Source: JAHCHG01 sp038246645 (lineage in GTDB: Bacteria > Acidobacteriota > Blastocatellia > Pyrinomonadales > Pyrinomonadaceae). Taken from it: a stretch of 64,000 nt of DNA. The notes beneath the pieces are model-generated. The model was not told the DNA's origin, did no database searches, and saw nothing but the letters and a program-made list of their open reading frames with translations. Of the stretch, positions 26,932-35,471 are shown one piece after another. The stretch lies in assembly GCA_038246645.1 (NCBI GenBank), contig JBBRVS010000002.1:1-64000 (forward strand), written 5' to 3'. How positions within the stretch are numbered: position 1 is the stretch's first letter; each line of letters starts with the position of its first letter. Position numbers and translations under genes: made by a program.

Positions 26932-27390
26932 TATTATCAACCTTAAGTTTCCAATAATCTTTAAATTCCTCAACGGACTCAGAAAAGTTTTTGGTTTTAA
27001 TATCTGAAATTATTCGCCCATATTTTAACAACATCAAAAATGAAATTATTTTAGATTCAGTTTCGTCATCAAACTGAGAATCAGATTCAAATGCTACTCT
27101 ATAACGACTTAGACTAACCACAATTTTCTTTTCATCTTCAATTGGTATATCAACTTTATAAGTTGGACCATTTTGAAAAGCTTTTTCCCATCTATCATCA
27201 ATTATCATTTCAGGCGGGTCCAAGCCTTTTTCTTTAATAGTTTGAAAAAAATTTTCGAGATAAAACCTACTGTAATTTTTTTGTCAAAAATGGCTGCGGG
27301 AAAATGCTCAAACAGTATACTTCTAATTTTTTCTGGGTTATAAGTTAAAAAACCGTCTTTCCAATAAGAAATGTAAGATTCAATCCGCAT
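26921..27390 (-). pseudogene. unknown protein interrupted by a frameshift in a 7-base homopolymer
   Basis: Two frames join into one protein if a base is added to the T7 run at 27276-27282 (A7 on the coding strand). The upstream part (MRIESYISYWKDGFL to IFDKK) continues as NYSRFYLENFFQTIKEKGLD and then DPPEMIIDDRWEKAF to the end, about 156 residues. The family is not recognised. It is acidic and probably cytoplasmic. It starts 18 bases after metG and overlaps the brnT start. The shift may be a sequencing error, a real mutation or slippage. Confidence 0.65.
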
Positions 27391-27408
27391 AAATACTAAC
27401 CTAACAAT

Positions 27409-29520
27409 TTATTTCAGCCTCGCACCGTTTTTCACTTCTTCCAAAAACGTCGCCATTGCCGGAGCAAGATCGTCTCCGCCTTCGAGACTTGCGGCGCAGA
27501 TCATTCCATTCGATTCGAGTCCGCGCATTTTTCGCGGTTTCAGGTTTGCGACAACGACGACCTTTCTGCCGACGAGTTTTTCGGGTTCGTAATATTCAGC
27601 CAGACCCGCCAGGATTTGTCGCGGTTTTTCTTCGCCGAGATCAATTTCAAAGCGCAATAATTTATCCGCATTCGGAACTTTTTCCGCCACCAAAATTTCG
27701 CCGACTTTTAATTGAACTTTGAAAAAATCGTCAATCGTGATGAAATCATCTTCTTCAGACTTTTCTTCTTTGACAGCATTTGCCGTATCAACCGCCGCCG
27801 GAGCGACCGATGAACCTTTTACCAATTCTTCTGTTTTTTCATTTTCCATTTTTTTATTTCCGTTATCCATTATTTCTGTAAGTATTTTATTTTTATCAAC
27901 TCGCGGGAAAACAGGCTTTGGTTCGCCGATCTTGTTTTCCGATTGCAGTTGTCCCCAAATTAGAGTTTTCGGATCAATTGTTGAAATATCTTCGCTTAAT
28001 CCGATTTGTGTATAAATTTCTTTTGTCGCCTCCGGCATAATCGGATAAAGCAAAATGCACAGCCAGCGCAAAGTTTCGGTCGCGCGATACAAAACCGCAT
28101 TCAAAGTTTCCGTCTGATTTTCGTCCTTAATTAATTCCCAGGGCTTTGAAGTTGTAATAATCCCGTCAATCCGCGCAATTACCGCCCAGAGCGTTTCGAG
28201 TGCGCCGCTGAAATCATAATCGTCGAATTTTCGCAAAAATTCATCTCTTGCAAGTTCCAAAACGGAAGCCAATTCCTGTTCATCATTTCCGACGCTCGCA
28301 CGTTTGGCGTGGATAAAATTTTCTTCGTGAATAGTTCCATCAGGAATTATTCCATCGCGGTATTTATTGATCATCGAAAGCGTGCGCGAAGAAAGATTGC
28401 CCAGACCGTTTGCCAAATCTGCGGTCGTGCGGTCAATAAAATTTTCGTAACTGAATTTTCCGTCTTTGCCGAAACTCATTTCGCGCAAAACGAAATAGCG
28501 AACTTCATCAACCGAAAAATGTTTCTTCAGAATCTCCGGTTCGATGATATTTCCGCGCGTCTTTCCCATTTTGAGACCTTCACCGTCGAGCCACATTCCG
28601 TGCGCGTAAACACTTTTCGGCAGATCAATTCCCGCCGCCATTAAAAATGAAAACCAGTAAACGGTGTGAAAACGCAAAATATCTTTGCCGACCAGATGAG
28701 TTACATTTTGCCAGTATTTTTCAAAACCGATATTTTTCTGCTCATCATTGCCGTAACCGATTGCCGTGATGTAATTTGAAAGCGCGTCGAGCCAAACATA
28801 CATTACGTGATTTTCGTCATCGGGAACGGGAACGCCCCATGAAACCGATGATTTTTCGCGCGAGATCGAAAGGTCTTGTAAACCGCTTTTTATGAACGAA
28901 ACGACTTCATTTTTTCGTGTTTCCGGGCGAACCAGATTTTCATCATTTTCAATTTTTTCGAGTAAAATTTCATCGTAATCGGAAAGCCGGAAAAAATAAC
29001 TTTCTTCGGAAACTTTATCGAGCGGTCTTTCGTGAATTTTGCACAGCGGAATTTCAGAACCTTCGATCAAATCATATTCGTCTTCGGTTTTAAAGGCAGC
29101 GCATGGCGCACAAAACCAGCCTTCGTAAAAGCCTTTGTAAATCGTCGAATTCCCTTTCGGTGTCTTATTTTTCGCGATCTCACGCCACAATTTTCGGACA
29201 CCTTCGTAATGAAACTTCCCGGTCGTCCGCATAAAAATATCGTAACCGCCGTGCGCTTTATCTAGTTTAAAATCAGCAAAAAGCTGTTTTAATTTATCTG
29301 AAATAAAATCAACTTGCTCTTGCGGAGTGCGATTATTTTTTTCGGCGGCGCGTTGAATATTAATTCCGTGTTCATCAGTTCCGGTTAGAAAAAAAGTATC
29401 GAAACCGCGTTGTTTCTTATATTTTTGAATAACATCGGCAACAATCGTCGTGTAAAGATGTCCGAAGTGAGGTTCGGAATTGGCGTAATAAATCGGTGTT
29501 GTAATATAAAAAGTGTTCAT
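27409..29520 (-). CDS. metG: methionyl-tRNA synthetase
   Basis: This 703-residue class I synthetase charges tRNA-Met. It has the HIGH-type motif PHFGH, a zinc knuckle beginning CAPC with a later CKIH, and the KMSKS equivalent KMGKT (in GLKMGKTRGN). The anticodon domain is helical. A C-terminal EMAP/tRNA-binding domain (about 600-703, VQLKVGEILVAEKVPNADKLL) is joined by a linker. I start at the ATG giving MNTFYIT; the longer frame adds 13 low-complexity residues. It heads the string down to tatD. Confidence 0.96.
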   Translation of the reverse strand: MNTFYITTPIYYANSEPHFGHLYTTIVADVIQKYKKQRGFDTFFLTGTDEHGINIQRAAEKNNRTPQEQVDFISDKLKQLFADFKLDKAHGGYDIFMRTTGKFHYEGVRKLWREIAKNKTPKGNSTIYKGFYEGWFCAPCAAFKTEDEYDLIEGSEIPLCKIHERPLDKVSEESYFFRLSDYDEILLEKIENDENLVRPETRKNEVVSFIKSGLQDLSISREKSSVSWGVPVPDDENHVMYVWLDALSNYITAIGYGNDEQKNIGFEKYWQNVTHLVGKDILRFHTVYWFSFLMAAGIDLPKSVYAHGMWLDGEGLKMGKTRGNIIEPEILKKHFSVDEVRYFVLREMSFGKDGKFSYENFIDRTTADLANGLGNLSSRTLSMINKYRDGIIPDGTIHEENFIHAKRASVGNDEQELASVLELARDEFLRKFDDYDFSGALETLWAVIARIDGIITTSKPWELIKDENQTETLNAVLYRATETLRWLCILLYPIMPEATKEIYTQIGLSEDISTIDPKTLIWGQLQSENKIGEPKPVFPRVDKNKILTEIMDNGNKKMENEKTEELVKGSSVAPAAVDTANAVKEEKSEEDDFITIDDFFKVQLKVGEILVAEKVPNADKLLRFEIDLGEEKPRQILAGLAEYYEPEKLVGRKVVVVANLKPRKMRGLESNGMICAASLEGGDDLAPAMATFLEEVKNGARLK

Positions 29521-29543
29521 AAAAATGTTAATGGTAAATAGTA

Positions 29544-29595
29544 AATGGTTAATCGTCAATTGAGTAGCAAAAATCTCAATTAACCATTAACCATT
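29544..29595. repeat. inverted repeat with CCATTAA units
   Basis: Arms 29544-29564 and 29575-29595 match in 18 of 21 positions and contain the 7-base word CCATTAA in tandem. It lies between the M28 peptidase and metG genes and could form a transcript hairpin. Confidence 0.7.
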
Positions 29596-29614
29596 CACAA
29601 TTTATAATTTATAA

Positions 29615-31282
29615 TTATTTTCGATTCGGCTGTGCTTTTGCAAATTCGTCCGACTGATTAAACGCCGGAAGTTTTTCGACATTTGAAGCCCGCAGACCGA
29701 TTGCCAGAGTTGTTTCGAGCATTTGCACCATTCCGTCAAACTGCCAATCTTCGCGGAATTCGTCGGACGGTTGATGATAATGATTTTTGTTAAAATCGGC
29801 GAAAAACTTTTCCGACCAGTCTTTTTCTCTGCCGATATAATCATCGCCGCTTCTGATACTCAGAGCCGGAACGCCTGATTTTGCGAAGGGAAAATGATCC
29901 GAACGGAAAAAATAACCCTGTTCCGGGCGATTGTCGGGCAGAAATGTCATCGAACGTTTTTTGAGTTCTTCCGTTACAAACAGTTCCAAAGTAGAACGTT
30001 CCGCGCCGAGTGCGCCGTAATTGCTTGTTTTTCCGTAAAAATTCCCGCCGTCAATATTAATGTTCGCCGCAGTTTTATCGAGCGGAAAAACCGGATTTTT
30101 AACATACCATTCCGCGCCGAGAAGTCCTTGTTCTTCAGCAGTTACAAACAGAAAAACCTGCGAGCGTTTCGGTTGTTCGTTTTTCGGCAGTTTCGTGATC
30201 GCCTGCGCCATCGAAATCACCTGCGCCACGCCCGAAGCATTGTCGAGCGCACCGTTATAGATCGCATCGCCTTCCGCATTCGGTTTGCCGACTCCGAGAT
30301 GATCCCAATGCGCCGTATAAACGACATATTCATTTTTCAAATTCGCGTCCGAACCTTCCCAAACGCCGATAACATTATTAGAATCAACCTTTGTTAATCC
30401 GGCTTTGAGATTTATTTTTATTTTTGTGTTTAATTCGACGGGCTGAAAATCTCTCGTTTTTGCACGATTCATCAAATCGGTTAGAGTGACCGAACCGGAA
30501 TTTATAAATTCCGCCGCACTCGAATCGCGCATCCACGCTTTCATCTGCAAAAACGGAGTTTTGTCATTTTCGGTTCGCGCAATATCGAATCTTTCCGTGC
30601 CGCCGAACGACGTTTCCACAACATTCCAGCCGTAACCCGCCGATGCGTCCGTGTGAATCAAGATCACGCCCTTCGCACCTTTTCGCGCCGCTTCTTCGTA
30701 TTTATAAGTCCAGCGTCCGTAATATGTCAGAGCCTTTCCGCCGAAAAGATTCGGTTCTTTCTCCGTCGCCGGCGGATCGTTGACGAGCATCACAAGAATT
30801 TTATCTTTATATTTTGAAGCATCGCCTTTGTAATCGTTCCAATTCTGTTCCGGCGCATCAATTCCGTAACCGACGAAAACCAGATCGCCTTCGACGCTGA
30901 CATCATTTTTCTGCGCGTCCGTAAAACCGACAAAATCCTTGCCGAAATTAAATGTAAAATTTTTATTGTCGGAACTTCGCGAAACATTCAAAACCGTATT
31001 CGGATCGGGTTTCAAACCGACGAGCGAAACGCTCTGAAAGAAACTGCCATTATTTCCCGGTTTTATTCCCGCAAGCTGCAAACGATTCGCAATATATTTC
31101 GCCGCCAATTCCCCGCCCCGACTTCCCGGCGCACGACCTTCAAACCCGTCATCCGACAAAAATTTCACAGTTGAACGCAAATCGCTTTCGCTGAAAAGTG
31201 TCTTGTAATCAACATTTTGACCGGAAGAATTTATAACTAAAACTGAAAAAATCAACGCTAATAATCCAAGTTCTTTTCTCAT
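29615..31282 (-). CDS. secreted M28 family aminopeptidase with PA domain
   Basis: This 555-residue zinc peptidase has a signal peptide (LGLLALIFSVLVINSSG). A PA insertion (roughly residues 120-270) lies before the catalytic M28 core. Zinc ligands and the catalytic acid are visible in HWDHLG, DNASGVAQ, TAEEQGLLGAEW, INIDGG and SDHFPFAKSGVPAL. It probably removes N-terminal residues from peptides outside the cytoplasm. It is followed by metG and preceded by folE, without functional connection to either. Confidence 0.92.
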   Translation of the reverse strand: MRKELGLLALIFSVLVINSSGQNVDYKTLFSESDLRSTVKFLSDDGFEGRAPGSRGGELAAKYIANRLQLAGIKPGNNGSFFQSVSLVGLKPDPNTVLNVSRSSDNKNFTFNFGKDFVGFTDAQKNDVSVEGDLVFVGYGIDAPEQNWNDYKGDASKYKDKILVMLVNDPPATEKEPNLFGGKALTYYGRWTYKYEEAARKGAKGVILIHTDASAGYGWNVVETSFGGTERFDIARTENDKTPFLQMKAWMRDSSAAEFINSGSVTLTDLMNRAKTRDFQPVELNTKIKINLKAGLTKVDSNNVIGVWEGSDANLKNEYVVYTAHWDHLGVGKPNAEGDAIYNGALDNASGVAQVISMAQAITKLPKNEQPKRSQVFLFVTAEEQGLLGAEWYVKNPVFPLDKTAANINIDGGNFYGKTSNYGALGAERSTLELFVTEELKKRSMTFLPDNRPEQGYFFRSDHFPFAKSGVPALSIRSGDDYIGREKDWSEKFFADFNKNHYHQPSDEFREDWQFDGMVQMLETTLAIGLRASNVEKLPAFNQSDEFAKAQPNRK

Positions 31283-31307
31283 TGCTTTATCTTTTACCCT
31301 TTATATT

Positions 31308-31877
31308 TTACCCTTTTATCAAACTCATTGCTTCCGCGCGAGTCCTCGCATCTTTTCTAAAACCGCCTAAAACGCTGGAAGTTATCGTTTTCGAGCCCGG
31401 CTTTTTCACGCCGCGTAAGGTCATACAGGTATGTTCGGCTTCCATCACGACCATTACGCCGATTGGCTGTAATTCCTCAAATAGCGTCGTCGCGATCTGC
31501 TGTGTCAGGCGTTCCTGTACTTGCAATCTTTTTGCAAAAATTTCGGCAATCCGCGCCAGTTTTGACAAACCGATAATTCGACCGCCCTTCGGAATATAGG
31601 CAATATGAACTTTCCCGACAAACGGCGCGAGATGATGTTCGCAGACGGAAGCAATCGAAATATCTTTGACGATCACCATTTCATCGTGCGAATCTCCGGG
31701 CAAAGGCACGATTTCCGCCCGCGCATCCTGCCACATTCCCTCGGTCAGTTCGGCATAAAAATTCGCCACGCGCTCCGGCGTTCTTACTAAACCGTCGCGC
31801 TCCGGGTCTTCGCCCATTCCTTCGAGCATCAAGCGCACGCCCGCCGCAATTTTTTCCAGATCAATATTTTTCTTCAC
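31308..31877 (-). CDS. folE: GTP cyclohydrolase I
   Basis: This 189-residue enzyme converts GTP to dihydroneopterin triphosphate, the first step of tetrahydrofolate synthesis. The zinc-binding motif CEHHLAPFVG and the later cysteine in EHTCMTLRGVKKPGS are present, as is the SKLARIAEIFAKRLQVQERLT segment. This is the FolE1 (zinc) type rather than FolE2. It lies 15 bases downstream of an unknown 97-residue protein on the same strand. Confidence 0.96.
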   Translation of the reverse strand: MKKNIDLEKIAAGVRLMLEGMGEDPERDGLVRTPERVANFYAELTEGMWQDARAEIVPLPGDSHDEMVIVKDISIASVCEHHLAPFVGKVHIAYIPKGGRIIGLSKLARIAEIFAKRLQVQERLTQQIATTLFEELQPIGVMVVMEAEHTCMTLRGVKKPGSKTITSSVLGGFRKDARTRAEAMSLIKG

Positions 31878-31892
31878 AAAATCTACCTTTTT

Positions 31893-32186
31893 TTAACTTA
31901 ATGCAGTCGCCTGTCTTAAAATCTGCGAGGCTTTCGGTGATAAATCCAATAAAACAAAATAATCGGAAGGATAAATAAATTTCTCTCCGTTTTCAGATGT
32001 TATTCCGACATAATCGGTTTTTGAAAGCGTAACTTCATAAACTTTAAGCGGAATCAGCACATCTTCATCGGCTTTGACACAAATTGCAAACTTTTTTTCG
32101 GTATTTGTTTTACTCGAAATTCTTTCCCGATCAAAAACCCGACCGCCTTGTTTTAAAATTTTTTCTTTCAATAATTCTTCGTTCAT
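31893..32186 (-). CDS. 97-residue protein paired with a RelE/HigB-like toxin
   Basis: This protein follows the toxin gene with a 4-base overlap, in the antitoxin position. It has a charged helix at the start and then a beta-rich core (KKFAICVKADEDVLIPLKVYE, then GEKFIYPSDYFVLLDL). I recall no named family, although FA[IV]C and YP..YFV segments recur in unnamed bacterial proteins. It shows no helix-turn-helix of the HigA type. Antitoxin function is inferred from position. It could also be a chance neighbour. Confidence 0.6.
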   Translation of the reverse strand: MNEELLKEKILKQGGRVFDRERISSKTNTEKKFAICVKADEDVLIPLKVYEVTLSKTDYVGITSENGEKFIYPSDYFVLLDLSPKASQILRQATALS

Positions 32187-32509
32187 TTATCTAACTCCGC
32201 TAAAAATTCACACAAAGTTTTATATTCATTACTACTTAAATCTTCTTTTTCATTTTTTGCCCAAATATCCAAAAAGATAATATAATCATCGCTTTTTGCC
32301 AAAAAATAAACAACTCTGATGCCGCCGAGTTTGCCGCGACCTTTTAGTTCCCAGCGCACTTTTCTAATCGGATAAGGCAGGCGCGGAATGACATCGCCCC
32401 AGTCTGGATGCTCAAGGAGAAAATCTTGCAATTCATAATAATTATCGTCCCCGATTAATTTTATGACTTTCTTTGTAAATTGAGGTCTTTCCAAAAAACA
32501 AAATTTCAT
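32183..32509 (-). CDS. RelE/HigB-like toxin
   Basis: This 108-residue protein fits the RelE/ParE superfamily, HigB-like subgroup. Characteristic parts are the basic core PIRKVRWELKGRGKLGGIRVVYFL, then IIFLDIWAKNEKEDLSSNEYKTL. Such toxins cut ribosome-bound mRNA. It starts 18 bases after larC and overlaps the next gene by 4 bases. The HigA antitoxin that normally accompanies this group is missing. Confidence 0.85.
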   Translation of the reverse strand: MKFCFLERPQFTKKVIKLIGDDNYYELQDFLLEHPDWGDVIPRLPYPIRKVRWELKGRGKLGGIRVVYFLAKSDDYIIFLDIWAKNEKEDLSSNEYKTLCEFLAELDK

Positions 32510-32527
32510 ATCTCTATCCGGTATGTT

Positions 32528-33760
32528 TCAGTGATTTAATTTTGTAAGATATTTTAAAATTTTCAATTCAACTTCCTGCAAAGTCAAATTTTCTCTTTCC
32601 GCGATTTCTTTTAAATTTTCAAATTCCGGTTTTGAATTAATAATTTTGCCTTTAAATCTGGCGATTTTCACATCAATTTCGCCGAATTCGGTTTCGATTT
32701 TTACAATCTCGCGCGGCAAACAATTACGTTCGACTCTTTTAATTCTGACTCCGAGCGTAGAAGTTTCAGTATAAAGCAATTCGGTCAAAATTTCCTTTTT
32801 ATCGGTTTCGCAAAGAATCGAAACAAGCGTCGCCGGACGGTTTTTCTTCATTTGAATCGGCGTGAACCAGCAATCCAAACAGCCCAATTCAAAGGCTTTA
32901 TCCATTACATACCCCAAAATCTGCGGCGATAGATCGTCAATATTGGTTTCAAGCAGAATCAAATTTTTGTTTTCAAATCCGTGTTCATCTGTGTTTATCT
33001 GTGGATAAATTTCTTCCTTTGGACTTTGAACTTTGAACTTTGAACTTTGAACTCCGAACATCAACCGCAAAACATTCGGAAAATCCTTATATTCACGAGT
33101 TCCCGCACCGTAAGCTGTTTTTTCAACACACATTTCTGGAATTTGCCCGAATTCGTCGCAAACGGTCGCAATGATCGCCGCACCGGTCGGCGTGATTAAT
33201 TCGCCTTCGATCTCGGTTGAATAGATCGGAATATTTTGCAGAATTTCGGCAACCGCCGGCGGCGGAACGGGAAATTTCCCGTGCGCCATATTTACAAAAC
33301 CGCTGCCGACGTGAATCTTTGAGCAGACAAATTTTTCGATTCCCAGAATTTCAAACCCGATACACGCGCCGACGACATCAATAATCGCATCCATCGCCCC
33401 GACTTCGTGAAAATGAACTTTTTTGACATCAATTCCGTGAACTTTCGCTTCCGCAATCGCAAGTTTTGTAAAAATCTCGATTGCCCGTTTTTTCACCGAC
33501 TCGGAAAGCCGCGAATCATTAATAATTTTCTCGATATTATGAAGATGCCGATGCGCGTGTTCGTGCGGAACTTTTACATCAACGTGAATCGCGGAAATTC
33601 CTGATTTATCTTTCGTCGTAATTTTAAGTTCAAAATCTGAAATATCAAGTAAATTTAATTGCTCTATCAATTCATTTTCATCAACCCCGAGCGCGACAAT
33701 TGCGCCGAGAATCATATTTCCGCTCGCGCCTGCAAAGCAGTCAAAATAGAGAGTTTTCAT
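32528..33760 (-). CDS. larC: nickel-pincer cofactor insertion protein LarC with in-frame heptamer insertion
   Basis: This 410-residue protein installs nickel in the pyridinium pincer cofactor of lactate racemase-type enzymes. The N-terminal domain (YFDCFAGASGNMILGA, histidine-rich HEHAHRHLH) and C-terminal domain (ETNIDDLSPQILGYVMDKAF) are fused in one frame. Between them, at about residues 235-262, the sequence comes from a GAACTTT tandem repeat and a sequence resembling a dispersed repeat, an insertion not expected in the family. No larA, larB or larE is in the window. I start at the ATG (MKTLYF) rather than a TTG two codons earlier. Confidence 0.9.
   Translation of the reverse strand: MKTLYFDCFAGASGNMILGAIVALGVDENELIEQLNLLDISDFELKITTKDKSGISAIHVDVKVPHEHAHRHLHNIEKIINDSRLSESVKKRAIEIFTKLAIAEAKVHGIDVKKVHFHEVGAMDAIIDVVGACIGFEILGIEKFVCSKIHVGSGFVNMAHGKFPVPPPAVAEILQNIPIYSTEIEGELITPTGAAIIATVCDEFGQIPEMCVEKTAYGAGTREYKDFPNVLRLMFGVQSSKFKVQSPKEEIYPQINTDEHGFENKNLILLETNIDDLSPQILGYVMDKAFELGCLDCWFTPIQMKKNRPATLVSILCETDKKEILTELLYTETSTLGVRIKRVERNCLPREIVKIETEFGEIDVKIARFKGKIINSKPEFENLKEIAERENLTLQEVELKILKYLTKLNH
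33023..33056. repeat. heptamer tandem repeat inside larC
   Basis: More than four copies of the 7-base unit CTTTGAA are read in frame on the minus strand as SKFKVQS. Beside it at about 32977-33005 lies TTCATCTGTGTTTATCTGTG, the type of word found in dispersed intergenic repeats. Confidence 0.85.
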
Positions 33761-33767
33761 TAACAAA

Positions 33768-33901
33768 TTTCACCACAAAGACACGAAGAACACAAAGTTT
33801 TGATTTATTTTTTTTTAATTTCAGTAAAATTTCTCCAGATTTTCCTTAAAACGAATAGTCGCAAAATGCACTCTAAGGCTTTTCTTCAAGATAAATTACC
33901 A
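33768..33901. other. noncoding stretch with a CACAAAG-type repeat
   Basis: Upstream of larC, TTTCACCACAAAGACACGAA and the following GAACACAAAG form a CACAAAG-rich run of the kind scattered through many genomes. The rest of this AT-rich stretch shows no gene. Confidence 0.5.
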
Positions 33902-34087
33902 TTAATTTCGCGCCGAAAAAATCTGCTCAAACGATATACTCTTCCTAGCTGCTGAATTTTCCTTAACATGAAATATCTGAATTCCCGATTCAGCCGAAAT
34001 TCCTGCTCTGTTTAAAATATAAATCTTTTCAGATTTCGTGCTTTTGTTTTTATCAGAATTTATCACCAATTCAGTTTGCTGTTGCAA
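33902..34087 (-). pseudogene. possible sirtuin remnant
   Basis: A 61-codon frame includes KIYILNRAGISAESGIQIFH. It closely follows the sirtuin NAD-binding opening (...TGAGISAESGI.TFR) apart from NR in place of TG. The sequence loses resemblance right after this, and no catalytic histidine domain follows. I read it as the leftover start of a Sir2-type deacylase gene. A real unknown small protein is the alternative. Confidence 0.4.
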
Positions 34088-34287
34088 TTTTATATTTAAT
34101 TTTAAATCAAAAAATTTTTGTCTTATTTTAGTGCTTTTTTACGCATTTCTTAATAAGAGTCATTTAAAAGAAAACCTTAAATGATCTGTAGAAAATAAAT
34201 ATTTGGAACAAATGACAATTTTTGCGTATATTGCAGAGTTTTTGCACATATGTATTTGAGATACTAAAATTTAAAGGAGAACTATAG

Positions 34288-34767
34288 ATGAATTTCCCGT
34301 GGCATAAAAAAATTGATAAGGCGAGTTTGATTGAAACGTTTAATCAAATGGCGAATCTGACCGAAAAATATGAAAAACATGAAATTGGTTGGAAAGTTTT
34401 GATACCGAATGATATCCATGAAAAGATATTAGAGGGAGCAAGACGAGTCAAAAAGCTGAAAGAAGCGTCAGTTTACTTTAACGATATGAAAAACCTTTAC
34501 CAGGCGCTACAAGTTTTAAATAATAAGGAAGTGGCAAATAATTCAGATGTAGCTGGCAAGGCTTACGGACAACTTCTCTCGACCGCAGGCGAGGTTATGA
34601 GTAAACTACCATTTCCGGCGAGCGAATATGGCGGCATTTTGAAGCAAATAGGCGAGCAATTTCCAAAATTTGTCAAAACGGTAATGCCTTCAACACACGG
34701 AGGCGACAGTCAAGCTAATTTTGATGATTTTCTGAAAGGCGGACAGAAATTTATCAATGGAATCTAA
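34288..34767 (+). CDS. unknown helical protein, first of an AT-rich pair
   Basis: This 159-residue protein starts at an ATG preceded by AAAGGAGAACTATAG. It is predicted to be mainly helical (repeated charged heptads such as KKLKEASVYFNDMKNLYQALQ) and has no signal peptide. The C-terminal part is glycine-rich (HGGDSQANFDDFLKGGQKF). No family is recognised. Codon use is more AT-rich than in flanking genes. The second gene follows within about 100 bases on the same strand, so the two likely form a small operon. Confidence 0.6.
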   Translation: MNFPWHKKIDKASLIETFNQMANLTEKYEKHEIGWKVLIPNDIHEKILEGARRVKKLKEASVYFNDMKNLYQALQVLNNKEVANNSDVAGKAYGQLLSTAGEVMSKLPFPASEYGGILKQIGEQFPKFVKTVMPSTHGGDSQANFDDFLKGGQKFINGI

Positions 34768-34870
34768 TCTAAGACTTAAGACATATGAGCCAGACAAAAT
34801 CATTTTTTTTGAATTTTGTTGTTGTTTTAGAGATTTTGAAAAGAAGAAAATTTATTTAGAGGGAAAATAT

Positions 34871-35356
34871 ATGTCAAATAAAACTGAAGCATTCAATAAT
34901 TGGGAAGAATGGGCAAAAAATGATTGGAAAGAATTCCGCACTTTTTTTATTGCAAAATATACACAGGTTCATTTCAGCGAAGTGGAGAAACAATTTGCTA
35001 AACAAATGGGAATTTCACAAGAAGCTATGGGCATTTTTACCAATATAGCGATTGGCGAAGTAATTAGTAAAACCTCAATGGCTACAATTGGCAGCATTCT
35101 AACTTTTGCAGAAGCAATCTGTTCAATAGGTGGTTACGCATTCTATATTGTCAATAGAGGAAGTATATACAGCAGAAGTAATCCGCACGTCCCGGATTGG
35201 GATCGTCCATGGTATTATTCTGATCCTTTACCTAAATACGTTCAATATATTTTATATTGTTATCCAAGAGATTTAGATGATGGTTATTACGGGTTCCGGT
35301 TTGGTTCATACAAAGATGGTTCGGCTGGGACACTCCGTAGAACTAAAAAACTTTAA
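34871..35356 (+). CDS. unknown protein with hydrophobic segment, second of an AT-rich pair
   Basis: This 161-residue protein starts at an ATG after TTAGAGGGAAAATAT. A longer frame from 34757 would overlap the previous gene and begins with a poor Cys/Phe-rich stretch. A hydrophobic segment spans about residues 70-97 (TIGSILTFAEAICSIGGYAFYIV). The C-terminal half is rich in Tyr, Trp, Pro and Asp (PDWDRPWYYSDPLPKYVQYI). No family is recognised. The aromatic tail could be a binding or toxic domain, but this is speculation. Confidence 0.55.
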   Translation: MSNKTEAFNNWEEWAKNDWKEFRTFFIAKYTQVHFSEVEKQFAKQMGISQEAMGIFTNIAIGEVISKTSMATIGSILTFAEAICSIGGYAFYIVNRGSIYSRSNPHVPDWDRPWYYSDPLPKYVQYILYCYPRDLDDGYYGFRFGSYKDGSAGTLRRTKKL

Positions 35357-35471
35357 ATAAGTAAAAGAATTATTTTTTTATCTGAAAATAATTCCATATT
35401 GCAATAAACAATAAAAAACATCAATTGCTTTTTTTCTCAATTGCTCGTTATACTTCTTGTTTCTAAAAGTT

